Part shown: one piece after another, positions 44,364-54,000 of the stretch | Layout: each line of letters opens with the position of its first letter | Numbering within the stretch: position 1 is the first letter of the stretch | Assembly (NCBI RefSeq): GCF_902859935.1 | Contig: NZ_CADIKI010000028.1 | Span: 31,207 to 95,206, forward strand | Direction of reading: 5' to 3' | DNA from: Paraburkholderia fynbosensis | GTDB taxonomy: Bacteria > Pseudomonadota > Gammaproteobacteria > Burkholderiales > Burkholderiaceae | Length of the DNA stretch: 64,000 nt | Notes under the pieces: generated by a model | Told to the model about the DNA's origin: nothing | Databases searched by the model: none | Seen by the model: the letters and a program-made list of their open reading frames with translations, nothing else | Position numbers and translations under genes: made by a program

Positions 44364-45432
44364 ACTGCCGCCCGGTGCGTTGCCGGTGTCCGTGTCGCCT
44401 GGGCGACGCGTATGGCAGCGTTTCCGCCAGCAGAAGCTCGGTTACTGGAGCCTGTTCGTGTTCGCAACGCTGTTCGTGCTGAGCCTGCTCGGCGAAGTGC
44501 TCGCAAATGACCGGCCGTTGATGGTCCGTTACGACGGCCATTACTATTTTCCGATCGTTAAGGACTATCCGGAAACGATGTTCGGCGGCGATTTTCCGAC
44601 CCGCGCGAACTATCTCGATCCGTTTATCCGCAAGCAGTTGACGGAGAAAGGCAACTTCGCGATCTACCCGCCGAATCACTACCACTACGACACGATCGAT
44701 TACTTCGCGACGCGGCCGTTTCCGGCGTCGCCGTCCGCGACCAACTGGCTCGGCACCGATCAATACGGCCGCGACGTGCTGTCGCGATTGCTGTACGGCT
44801 TCAGGCTGTCGGTGTTGATGGCGCTTGCGCTGACAGTGTCGGGTATCGTGCTGGGCGTGCTGGCGGGTGCGTTGCAAGGCTTTTACGGCGGCCGCACCGA
44901 CCTGATCGGGCAGCGCCTGATCGAAGTATGGAGTTCGATGCCGGACCTGTATCTGCTGATCATCTTCGCGTCGATCTTCGAGCCGAGTTTGTGGCTGCTG
45001 TTTATCCTGCTGTCGATGTTCGGCTGGCTGGTGTTGTCCGACTATGTGCGCGCCGAGTTCCTGCGCAACCGTTCGCTCGATTACGTCCGCGCCGCGCGCA
45101 CGATGGGTTTGAGCAACTGGCAGATCATCTGGCGTCATCTGCTGCCTAACAGCATGACGCCGGTGATCACCTTCCTGCCGTTCCGCATGAGCGCCGCGAT
45201 TCTGTCGCTGACGAGTCTGGACTTTCTGGGGCTGGGTGTCGCACCGCCCACGCCGAGCCTGGGCGAACTGCTTCAGGAAGGCAAGAACAACCTCGACGCA
45301 TGGTGGATTTCGATGTCGGCGTTTGCCGCGCTAGTGATCACGTTGTTGCTGCTGACGTTCATGGGCGACGCGTTGCGCAATGCGCTCGACACGCGTTCGC
45401 GCGGGTCGGCGTTCGGCGGGGGAAAGCGATGA
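44317..45432 (+). CDS. yejE: YejE-like peptide ABC permease
   Basis: Permease of 371 aa. The ATG at 44317 is used; a TTG 15 bases upstream is less likely. The N-terminus has the cytoplasmic SPGRRVWQRFRQQKLGYWSL then a membrane segment. A periplasmic insert of about 120 residues (PLMVRYDGHYYFPIVKDYPE and further) is a YejE trait absent from OppC. GTDQYGRDVLSRLLYGFRLS and EFLRNRSLDYVRAARTMGLS are the family motifs. Its stop overlaps the yejF start. Confidence 0.93.
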   Translation: MSSSTPASNSTAWTDELPPGALPVSVSPGRRVWQRFRQQKLGYWSLFVFATLFVLSLLGEVLANDRPLMVRYDGHYYFPIVKDYPETMFGGDFPTRANYLDPFIRKQLTEKGNFAIYPPNHYHYDTIDYFATRPFPASPSATNWLGTDQYGRDVLSRLLYGFRLSVLMALALTVSGIVLGVLAGALQGFYGGRTDLIGQRLIEVWSSMPDLYLLIIFASIFEPSLWLLFILLSMFGWLVLSDYVRAEFLRNRSLDYVRAARTMGLSNWQIIWRHLLPNSMTPVITFLPFRMSAAILSLTSLDFLGLGVAPPTPSLGELLQEGKNNLDAWWISMSAFAALVITLLLLTFMGDALRNALDTRSRGSAFGGGKR

Positions 45433-47075
45433 GCGACGCAACGTTGCACAAGCCTTTGCTGGAAATCGACACGTTCTCGATCCGTTTCGGCGACAAGATC
45501 GCGGTTCGCGAACTGAACCTGACGATCGGACGCGGCGAGCGGGTTGCGCTGGTCGGCGAATCCGGTTCGGGCAAGAGCGTCACGGCGCTGTCGATCCTGC
45601 GCCTCGTCGAACATGCGCAGACCCGCGGCGAGATACGTCTCGACGGCGTCGATCTATTGCAGAAAACCGAGCAGCAGATGCGCGGGATTCGCGGCGCCGA
45701 CCTCGCGATGGTGTTTCAGGAGCCGATGACCGCGCTCAATCCGCTGTTCACGATCGGTCAGCAGATCGCCGAAAGCCTGCGTTTGCACGAAGGTTTGCGG
45801 CCGAACGCGGCGCACGCACGCGGCATCGAACTGCTGCGCCGTACCGGCATTCCCGAACCGGAACGGCGGATCGACAGCTACCCGCATCAACTATCCGGCG
45901 GACAACGCCAGCGCGCGATGATCGCGATGGCGCTCGCGTGCCGTCCGCGCCTGCTGCTCGCCGACGAACCCACTACCGCGCTCGACGTCACCGTGCGTCA
46001 GCAGATTGTCGATCTGCTGATCGAGCTGCAGGAACAGGAAGCCGCCGATCGCGGCATGGCGGTGCTGCTGATCACGCACGACCTGAATCTCGTGCGCCGC
46101 TTCGCCCAACGGGTGGCGGTAATGGAAAAGGGTGTGCTGGTCGAAACCAATACGACCCAGGCGCTTTTCGCAGCGCCGCAGCATCCCTACACGCGGCGGT
46201 TGCTCGACAGCGAACCGCATCGCGAGATCGAGCCGATCGAACCGCACGCGCGTCGGGTGCTCGAGGTGCAAGGCCTCGCGGTCGATTACCGGACGGCCGC
46301 GAAAGGCTGGCGCTCGCTGTTCAGCGGTTCGACGTTTCGCGCAGTGCACGACGTCGATCTGACGCTGCGTCGCGGTGAGACGCTTGGCGTGGTCGGCGAA
46401 TCGGGCTCCGGAAAATCGACACTGGCGGCGACGCTGCTCGGTCTGCAACGGCCCGCCGCCGGTCATATCCACATCGACGGCGCGCCGTTGTCGGCTTTGC
46501 GGGGCGCGAACTCGCGCCGCGCGTTGTACTCGCGGATGCAGGTGGTGTTTCAGGACCCGTTCGGGTCGCTATCGCCGCGTATGACGGTCGAGCAGATCGT
46601 CGGGGAATGGATCGAGGTGCACCGGCCGGAAATCGACGCGCGCACGCGCCGCGCGCGGGTGGGGACGATGCTCGAAGAAGTGGGCATGCCGCAAGAATCG
46701 ATGCTGCGCTATCCGCACGAGTTTTCCGGCGGGCAGCGGCAGCGCATAGCGATCGCGCGTGCGTTGGCGGTCGAAGCGGAAGTGCTGATTCTCGACGAGC
46801 CGACCAGCGCGCTCGATGTGTCGATCCAGCAACAGGTGCTTAAGTTGTTGGCGGGCTTGCAGAAGAAGTACCGGTTAAGCTATCTATTGATCACCCATGA
46901 TCTGGCGGTGATGCGTGCGATGGCGCATCGCGTGATCGTGATGAAGAACGGCCGCGTGGTCGAGGCGGGAGACACGCTCGACGTGCTGCATGCGCCGTCA
47001 CATCCTTATACGCAGTCGTTGCTCGCCGCGTCGATGATCGCGCCGGAGCACGACGAACCCGAGGTATTGCAATGA
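45429..47075 (+). CDS. yejF: YejF-like double ATP-binding protein
   Basis: Protein of 548 aa with two ABC ATPase modules in one chain. First: GESGSGKSV, MVFQEPMTALNPLFT, LSGGQRQRAMIAMAL, LLADEPTTALDVT. Second: GESGSGKST, VVFQDPFGSLSPRMT, FSGGQRQRIAIARAL, LILDEPTSALDVS. The start at 45429 overlaps the yejE stop (ATGA); an open frame extends upstream without a start signal. YejABEF in enterobacteria imports microcin C and related peptidyl compounds. Confidence 0.94.
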   Translation: MSDATLHKPLLEIDTFSIRFGDKIAVRELNLTIGRGERVALVGESGSGKSVTALSILRLVEHAQTRGEIRLDGVDLLQKTEQQMRGIRGADLAMVFQEPMTALNPLFTIGQQIAESLRLHEGLRPNAAHARGIELLRRTGIPEPERRIDSYPHQLSGGQRQRAMIAMALACRPRLLLADEPTTALDVTVRQQIVDLLIELQEQEAADRGMAVLLITHDLNLVRRFAQRVAVMEKGVLVETNTTQALFAAPQHPYTRRLLDSEPHREIEPIEPHARRVLEVQGLAVDYRTAAKGWRSLFSGSTFRAVHDVDLTLRRGETLGVVGESGSGKSTLAATLLGLQRPAAGHIHIDGAPLSALRGANSRRALYSRMQVVFQDPFGSLSPRMTVEQIVGEWIEVHRPEIDARTRRARVGTMLEEVGMPQESMLRYPHEFSGGQRQRIAIARALAVEAEVLILDEPTSALDVSIQQQVLKLLAGLQKKYRLSYLLITHDLAVMRAMAHRVIVMKNGRVVEAGDTLDVLHAPSHPYTQSLLAASMIAPEHDEPEVLQ

Positions 47076-48511
47076 GCGAATCGCGTTGGGCGCAGGCCGC
47101 CCGTGCGTTGAAGAGCAACGCGGCGTTCTGGTCCTTACGGATTGTCGATGAACAGATCGACGACCACGAAGTGCGCAACGACGTCGCGCAGCCGCTGCGC
47201 ACGCAGCGCGAACGCGGCGCCATGCTGACCGCGTGGGCCGGCGCGGGCGCAGGCTATGCGGCAACCACGGATCTGTCCATCGCGGGCTTGCAGGCTGCGC
47301 TCGATATCGCGACGCAACGTGCGCTGGCGAGCGCCGGCGCATCGCTGAGCGACCATCGCACGGTGTCGCGCGAAGCGCTCAGCGGCGCGTATGTCTCTCC
47401 CAATGCCGACCAGCCGCTGCCGACGCGCGCCGAATGGCTCGCGCGTCTCGCGCACGAATGCGCCGCCGCGAAAATCGACGACCGGATCGTCGAGCGCACG
47501 GCATCCGTGCAGATTACGCGCACCGAACAGGTTTATCTGACCAGCGACGGCGCGCGAATCGACCAGCGCTTTTGCCTCGTGATGCCGGAAATGAGCGTCG
47601 CGGCGCACGCGAACGGCGACACGCAGGTGCGCACGCTCGGCGGCAATTACGGCACGCTCGCGCAAGGCGGCGTCGAAGTGCTGGACCGCTACGCGTTCGA
47701 CGGCGCAGGCGTGCGGCTCGCCATTGACGCGCTGACCTTGCTGGCCGCGCCGAACTGTCCGGCTGGTCCGCGCGACCTGCTGCTGATGCCCGATCAGATG
47801 ATGTTGCAGATTCACGAATCGATCGGGCATCCGCTCGAACTCGACCGGATTCTCGGCGACGAACGCAACTTCGCCGGATGGAGTTTCGTGAAGCCGGACA
47901 TGTTCGGCACTTACCGTTACGGCTCGGAACTGCTCAACGTGACATTCGATCCGTCGTTGCGCGACGAAGCCGCGTCGTACGCATTCGACGACGACGGCAC
48001 TGAAGCGCGCAAACAGTATCTGATTCGCGATGGCGTGCTCGAACGTCCGCTCGGTGGCGCGCTGTCGCAACAGCGCGCAAAGATGGCGGGCGTCGCGAAT
48101 TCGCGTGCGTCGAGCTGGAATCGCGCGCCGATCGACCGGATGGCGAACCTGAATATCGAACCGGGAACCAGCACGCTGGGCGAAATGATTTCCGGCATCG
48201 AACACGGCATCCTGATGCGCACCAATACGTCGTGGTCGATCGACGATCACCGCAACAAGTTTCAATTCGGCTGCGAGTTCGGCCAGTTGATCGAAAACGG
48301 CAAGCTCACGCAAATCGTCAAGCAACCGAATTATCGCGGCATATCAGCGAATTTCTGGCGCAGCCTGAGCGCGGTCGGCAATGCCGGCACGCGCGAAGTG
48401 TTTGGCACGTCGATGTGCGGCAAAGGCGAACCGGCGCAGCTGGTGCGCGTCGGCCATGCGTCGCCGCCGTGCGTGTTCACGCATGTCGATGTATTCGGAG
48501 GCGCGCGATGA
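47072..48511 (+). CDS. tldD: TldD-family metalloprotease subunit
   Basis: Protein of 479 aa. The zinc motif HESIGHPLELD (HExxxH form of TldD) is near residue 250 and the later metal-ligand Cys is in TSMCGKGEPAQL near the C-terminus. TldD and TldE form a cytoplasmic heterodimer that degrades unstructured peptides and matures microcin B17 in E. coli. The start overlaps the yejF stop by four bases and the stop overlaps the tldE start, so import and hydrolysis are translationally coupled. Sequence style is divergent from housekeeping TldD, suggesting a specialised paralogue. Confidence 0.9.
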   Translation: MSESRWAQAARALKSNAAFWSLRIVDEQIDDHEVRNDVAQPLRTQRERGAMLTAWAGAGAGYAATTDLSIAGLQAALDIATQRALASAGASLSDHRTVSREALSGAYVSPNADQPLPTRAEWLARLAHECAAAKIDDRIVERTASVQITRTEQVYLTSDGARIDQRFCLVMPEMSVAAHANGDTQVRTLGGNYGTLAQGGVEVLDRYAFDGAGVRLAIDALTLLAAPNCPAGPRDLLLMPDQMMLQIHESIGHPLELDRILGDERNFAGWSFVKPDMFGTYRYGSELLNVTFDPSLRDEAASYAFDDDGTEARKQYLIRDGVLERPLGGALSQQRAKMAGVANSRASSWNRAPIDRMANLNIEPGTSTLGEMISGIEHGILMRTNTSWSIDDHRNKFQFGCEFGQLIENGKLTQIVKQPNYRGISANFWRSLSAVGNAGTREVFGTSMCGKGEPAQLVRVGHASPPCVFTHVDVFGGAR

Positions 48512-49896
48512 CTACCACCAATGCGGTCAATGCATCGAGCGGCTTCGATTTCGCCTCGAACGCGCAGTCGCCGGATTGGCACGCGCATTTCGCGCTGCTC
48601 GCCGATGCGATCGACACGTTGCTCAGCGGCGACGAAGTGGCGTTGACGCGGCTGTCGGCGGAGCAATCCGACTTTATCCGCTTCAACCGCGGCAAGGTTC
48701 GGCAGATCGGCCAGGTGTCGCAAGGCAAACTGACCCTCCGCCTGATCGACGGCGCCAGGCAGGCGTATTCGAGCTTCACGGTGTGCGGCGATCCAGCGAC
48801 GGATCTGCGCGATATCGCCGATGCGCTGAATACGTTGCGCGACGGTTTGCGCGATGCGCCCGACGACCCGCATCTGTTGTACGACGCCACCCAATGGACC
48901 CAATCGACGCGCCGCAGCGGCAAGCTGCCCGCGCCCGACGCACTGTTGCGGATCGTCACCGAAAGCGCGCGCGGACTCGATTTCGTTGGCTTCTATGCAG
49001 GTGGCTCGATGGTGCGCGGCTTCTCGTCGTCGCGCGGCAGTCGTGGCTGGTACGAAGTCAGCAACTTCAGCTTTAGCTGGTCGTTGTACGACCCGAGCGG
49101 CCGTGCGATCAAAAGCACGTACACCGGCGACCACTGGGACGACAGCGTGTTCGCCGCGAAGGTAGAACAGGCCGCCGCACGTTTGCCGGTGCTTGGACAC
49201 ACGCCGCGCGCGTTGTCGCCGGGGCGGTATCGCACGTATTTGGCGCCGTCGGCGATGCTGGAACTGGTCGGCACGGCGTCGTGGGGCGGGTTTTCCGCGC
49301 GCGCGAACGCCACCGCGCGCAGCCCGTTTTACGGGCTGCACAGCGGCGAAGTCGCGCTCGATCCGCGCGTGTCGATGACCGAAGACCTGAGCCTGAATAT
49401 CACGCCGCGCTTCAACGAAGACGGTTATCAGCGCGACAGCGTGCCGTTGATTCACGACGGCCGCAACGCCGGGCAACTAACCAACGCCCGTAGCGCGCGC
49501 GAATACGGATTGACGCCGAACGGCGCGCTCGCCAGCGAAACGCCCGAGTCGCTGGCGATGGCGGGCGGCGATCTCGACGCCGCCGATATCCTTGCCGCAC
49601 TCGATACCGGGCTGTATGTCGGCAATCTCTGGTACGTGAATTTTTCTGACCGGATGAATTGCCGGCTGACCGGCATGACGCGTTTCGCGACGTTCTGGGT
49701 CGAACGCGGCCAGATCGTCGCGCCGGTCGACGCGATGCGTTTCGACGACAGCCTGTACCGTTTGCTGTCGAGCGAACTCGAACGTCTCGACGCCCAGCCG
49801 GAACTGCTGCTGAACGATGGAACATGGGGCGAGCGGCAGACCGGCGGCTGGAAACTGCCCGGCTTGCTGGCACGCTCGTTCGAACTGACGCTGTGA
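48508..49896 (+). CDS. tldE: TldE/PmbA-family metalloprotease subunit
   Basis: Partner subunit of 462 aa without the HExxxH motif, as expected. It has SDFIRFNRGKVRQIGQVSQG near the start, STRRSGKLPAPDALLRIVTE, GSMVRGFSSSRGSRGWYEVS and the late VGNLWYVNFSDRMNCRLTGM with FWVERGQIVAPVDAMRFDDS, the PmbA/TldD C-terminal barrel. It overlaps tldD by four bases. Confidence 0.9.
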   Translation: MTTTNAVNASSGFDFASNAQSPDWHAHFALLADAIDTLLSGDEVALTRLSAEQSDFIRFNRGKVRQIGQVSQGKLTLRLIDGARQAYSSFTVCGDPATDLRDIADALNTLRDGLRDAPDDPHLLYDATQWTQSTRRSGKLPAPDALLRIVTESARGLDFVGFYAGGSMVRGFSSSRGSRGWYEVSNFSFSWSLYDPSGRAIKSTYTGDHWDDSVFAAKVEQAAARLPVLGHTPRALSPGRYRTYLAPSAMLELVGTASWGGFSARANATARSPFYGLHSGEVALDPRVSMTEDLSLNITPRFNEDGYQRDSVPLIHDGRNAGQLTNARSAREYGLTPNGALASETPESLAMAGGDLDAADILAALDTGLYVGNLWYVNFSDRMNCRLTGMTRFATFWVERGQIVAPVDAMRFDDSLYRLLSSELERLDAQPELLLNDGTWGERQTGGWKLPGLLARSFELTL

Positions 49897-49930
49897 GTGA
49901 GTTTCCGATGACAGATTGAAGGCCATAACA

Positions 49931-50512
49931 ATGACAGAACCAACGACAATATTTGAGAGCACGACACGGTTCGGGGCCGAACCGGTCGAGATGAGCATCA
50001 GGCCGCTGCATCCGGACGACGCCGCGCAACTCCACGCACTGCATTCATGCCCCGGTGTGATGCGCCAGAACCCGATGCGTCCGTATCCGACCTTGCAGCA
50101 GACTCAAGGCTGGCTCGCGAAGCTCGCGGCGCCGTCGATGGCGATTGCAGCGCTGGTGGGCGATACGCTGGTCGGCTCGGCCGATCTGCATCCGGGCGCG
50201 CTGCGTCGCGCGCATAGCGGCTGGCTGGGTATCAGCGTGCACGACGATTGGCAGGGCAAGGGCGTCGGCACGCGGCTGATGGCCGAACTGATCGATGCCG
50301 CCGACAACTGGTACGGGCTGCGCCGACTCGAGCTGAACGTGTTCGCCGACAACCATCGCGCGATTGCGCTGTACCGCAAGTTCGGTTTTTCGCACGAAGC
50401 GACCTTTCGCGGCGCCGTGCTGCGCGACGGCATGCTGATCGACTCGGTGTTCATGGGCCGCCTACGCGCGCCGATGGGTCATCTGCAAGCGGAAATCGAG
50501 GCGGCCGTATGA
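49931..50512 (+). CDS. GNAT N-acetyltransferase 1 of the peptide island
   Basis: Protein of 193 aa; ATG at 49931 chosen over a TTG at 49916. The acetyl-CoA motif A is WQGKGVGTRLMAELIDAADN, then LELNVFADNHRAIALYRKFG, typical of the GNAT fold. It begins about 35 bp after tldE and its stop overlaps the next GNAT gene. RimJ/MccE-like acetyltransferases can N-acetylate peptides or processed microcins; that role fits the neighbours but is inference. Confidence 0.9.
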   Translation: MTEPTTIFESTTRFGAEPVEMSIRPLHPDDAAQLHALHSCPGVMRQNPMRPYPTLQQTQGWLAKLAAPSMAIAALVGDTLVGSADLHPGALRRAHSGWLGISVHDDWQGKGVGTRLMAELIDAADNWYGLRRLELNVFADNHRAIALYRKFGFSHEATFRGAVLRDGMLIDSVFMGRLRAPMGHLQAEIEAAV

Positions 50513-51072
50513 ACGTCTCGTTGAAACCCGACACGGCGCATGTGATTGTCCGCGCCCGCGAAGTGTCCGACCTCGACGCGATCACTTCGTTGATGAACTG
50601 CCCCGGCGCGCGGCATGGCACGTTGCAGACGCCGTATCGCTCGAACGCGACGGTCGGGAGCTGGCTCGAAAAAATGCCCGCGAACACGCTCGGACTGTGC
50701 GCGGAGGCGGGCGCTCGCGTGGTCGGGATGATCGACGTGTTGCCGCGCATGCACCGGATGGCGCATTGCGCGGGAATCGGTATCGCCGTGCATGACGATT
50801 ACGTCGGGCGCGGCGTTGGCACGGCGCTGCTCGCGGCGGCCGTCGAGTGCGCGGATACGCTGCTCGGCCTGCGTCGGCTGGAGTTGACCGTGTTCGTCGA
50901 CAACTACCGCGCGATCGCTCTGTACCAGCGCTTCGGTTTCGTCGAGGAAGGACGCTCGCCAGCGTTCGCGATGCGCGACGGCAAGCTCGTCGATGCATTC
51001 CATATGGCCCGTTTCGCCGATGCGCCGGTGTTCGCTTCGCCGGTCGCGCTCGCACCGAACCCACACGCGTGA
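50509..51072 (+). CDS. GNAT N-acetyltransferase 2 of the peptide island
   Basis: Protein of 187 aa, a paralogue of the preceding one: motif A GRGVGTALLAAAVECADTLL, then LELTVFVDNYRAIALYQRFG. The shared LRRLEL-VF-DN-RAIALY-FGF block indicates tandem duplication followed by divergence. It starts with ATGA overlap. A heteromeric pair or two substrate specificities are possible. Confidence 0.9.
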   Translation: MNVSLKPDTAHVIVRAREVSDLDAITSLMNCPGARHGTLQTPYRSNATVGSWLEKMPANTLGLCAEAGARVVGMIDVLPRMHRMAHCAGIGIAVHDDYVGRGVGTALLAAAVECADTLLGLRRLELTVFVDNYRAIALYQRFGFVEEGRSPAFAMRDGKLVDAFHMARFADAPVFASPVALAPNPHA

Positions 51073-51079
51073 GCATGCC

Positions 51080-54000
51080 TTGGCTGCCTTTTTTATCGAC
51101 CGACCGGTCTTTGCGTGGATTCTGGCGCTTGCGGTAATCATCGCGGGTGCGCTCGCCTTGACGCAACTGCCGGTCGCGCAATATCCACGGCTCGCGCCGC
51201 CGCGTATCGTGATCGACGCCGTCTATCCGGGTGCATCGACGGAAGCCGTGGATGCGAACGTTGGCAGCATCATCGAAGAAAGTCTCGACGGTGCCGACGG
51301 GATGCTTTACTACGAAACCGGCAGCGACGGCCTCGGCAACCTTGAAATCGCGGCGACCTTCGCGCCCGGCACCAACCCAGATATCGCGATGATGGACGTG
51401 CAGAACCGGCTCAAGCAGGTCGAGCCGCGTTTGCCGCAACAGGTGGTGCAGCAGGGTATCAGCGTTTTCAAGGCCGCCAACACGTTCCTGATGCTGGTCG
51501 CGCTGACATCCACCGATGGCACGCGCGATTCCGCGCAACTGAGCGACATCCTCAGCCGCGACATCATGCGCGAACTGAAGCGCGCGCCGGGCGTCGGTTC
51601 CGCGCAACTGTGGGACGCCGACGAAGCGTTGCGCGTCTGGCTCGATCCGATGAAGCTGCGCGAATTCGGCCTCGCCGCATCCGACGTCAACGCCGCGATT
51701 GCCGCGCAAAACGCGAGCGTCGCGGCAGGCACACTCGGCGACGCGCCGCTGGCGGACGGCCAGCAGCTGACCGCGTCGGTGAACGTCAAAGGGCAGTTGC
51801 TGTCGCCGGAGGAATTCGGCCGGATCGTGCTGAAAGCGCACCCCGACGGCTCCGCAGTGCGGCTTGCCGACGTCGCGCGGGTCGAGATCGGCCGCGACAA
51901 CTATACGTTCTGGTCGCGCCTGAACGGCAAGCCGTCGGCGACGGTCGGGATTCAACTCGGGCCGCGCGGCAACGCGCTCGAAACATCGGGCGCGATTCGG
52001 GCGCGGCTCGCGGAACTGGCGAACCGTTTGCCGCCGGGCGTCGCGGTTCAGGTGCCGTTCGATAGCGCGCGCTTCGTCAACGTTGCGATTCACGAAGTGC
52101 TGATCACGCTGGCCGAGGCGATCTTGCTGGTGTTTCTCGTGATGTGGCTGTTCCTGCGCGATCTGCGCTACGCGTTGGTGCCGACAGTGGTGATTCCGGT
52201 CACGCTGATGGGTGCGTTTGTCACGATGTACGCATTCGGCTTGTCGATCAACGTGTTCACGATGTTCGGCCTCGTGCTGGCGATCGGCATTCTGGTCGAC
52301 GACGCGATCGTGGTGGTCGAGAGCGTGCATCGCGTGATGGACGAAGAGGGCATGGCGCCGCGCGACGCGACATTGAAAGCGATGAAACAGATCGGCGGTG
52401 CGATCGTCGGCGTGACGGCGGTGCTGACCGCCGTGTTCGTGCCGATGGCGTTCTTTCCTGGCGGCGTCGGTGGGATCTACCGGCAATTCGCGGTCGCGAT
52501 GATTGCGTCGATGCTGGTGTCGTCTTTCATGGCGCTTTCGTTGACGCCCGCATTGTGTGCGAACCTGCTGAGCGCGCCTGCCCAATCGGTCCGTCAGCGT
52601 GACGCGCGACGCGGCTTGCGTGGCGTTGCCGCCCGCCTCTCGACGCGTTTCGAACAGGGCTTTGATCGCGCATCGCGCGCCTACCGGGCCATGACGGCCG
52701 CCGCGATGCGCAGGGTCGGGCCGCTGCTCGCGGTGTATGCGGTATTGCTGCTGCTGTGCGGCGCGTTGTACTGGCGGATGCCGGGCGGCTTCCTGCCCGT
52801 CGAAGACCAGGGCCAGCTGCAGGTGATGATCCAGTTGCCGGCCGGCGCGACGCAGGCGCGCACGCTCGCCGTCGTCGAACAGACCGAGTCGATTTTGCGC
52901 ATGCAAACGGCGGTGGCGAACGTGACAAGCGTGATCGGCTGGAGTTTCGAGGGCAGCGGACAGAACGTCGCGATGTCATTCGTCACGCTGAAAGACTGGG
53001 ACCAGCGCGGCGTTGATGCGATGACGCTGCGCGACACGTTGAACCGGTCGTTCAGCCGGATTCTCGACGGCAACGTGCAGGCGCAATTGCCGCCGTCGGT
53101 GCCGGGCGTCGGGCATTCGGACGGCTTCACGTTCCGGCTCGAAGATCGCGGCGGCTTGGGCCGCGACGCGTTGAAGGCCGCCCGCGACCAGCTTGCCGAG
53201 CGCGCGAAGGCCGATCCGTCGCTGGCGTCGATTCATTTCGAAGATCTGCCCGACGCGCCGCGTATCGAAATCGACGTGGACCGCGCGAAGGCGTACGCGC
53301 TCGGCGTATCGTTCGACCGGATTGCGGACGTGTTTGGCAGCACCTTTGGCTCGTACTACGTCGACGATTTTCCGGCGGGTGGCCGGATGCGCCGCGTCCT
53401 GGTGGCGGGCGATGCGTCGACGCGGATGACGGAAACCGATCTGCTGGCGTTGTCGGTGCCGAATCAGTCGGGCGCGATGGTGCCGCTGTCGTCGTTTGCG
53501 ACACGCCGCTGGACCGTCGGGCCAGTCGCATTGACGCGCTACAACGGCTATCCGTCGCTCGATCTGAACGGCCGTGCGGCGAGCGGTGTCAGTTCGGGGG
53601 CGGCGATGGAGGCGATGGAGCGGCTCGCGGTGAGCTTGCCTGCGGGCATCGCGTTCGACTGGGTCGATGCGGCGCACGAAGAACGCGCGGCGGCGCGGCT
53701 GACGCCGTTGCTGCTCGGACTGTCGCTGCTGGCGGTGTTCATGGCGCTGGCCGCGCTATACGAAAGCTGGACGATTCCGCTGGCGGTGTTGATGGTCGTA
53801 CCGCTCGGCGTAGTCGGCGCCATTGCGGCGATGCTGATGCGCGGCATGCCGAACGACGTCTACTTCAAGGTCGGGATGATCACAGTGATCGGCTTGTCCG
53901 CGAAAAACGCGATCCTGATCGTGCAATTCGCGCGCGACCTGAGCCTGCGCGGCGTGCCGCTGACGCGCGCGGTGATACGCGCAGCGGGCGCGCGGTTTCG

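Noticed and set aside
50582..52906. 774-codon minus-strand frame opposite the RND transporter
   Set aside because: It is a shadow of the GNAT and RND genes; Arg/His-rich with no domain signature.
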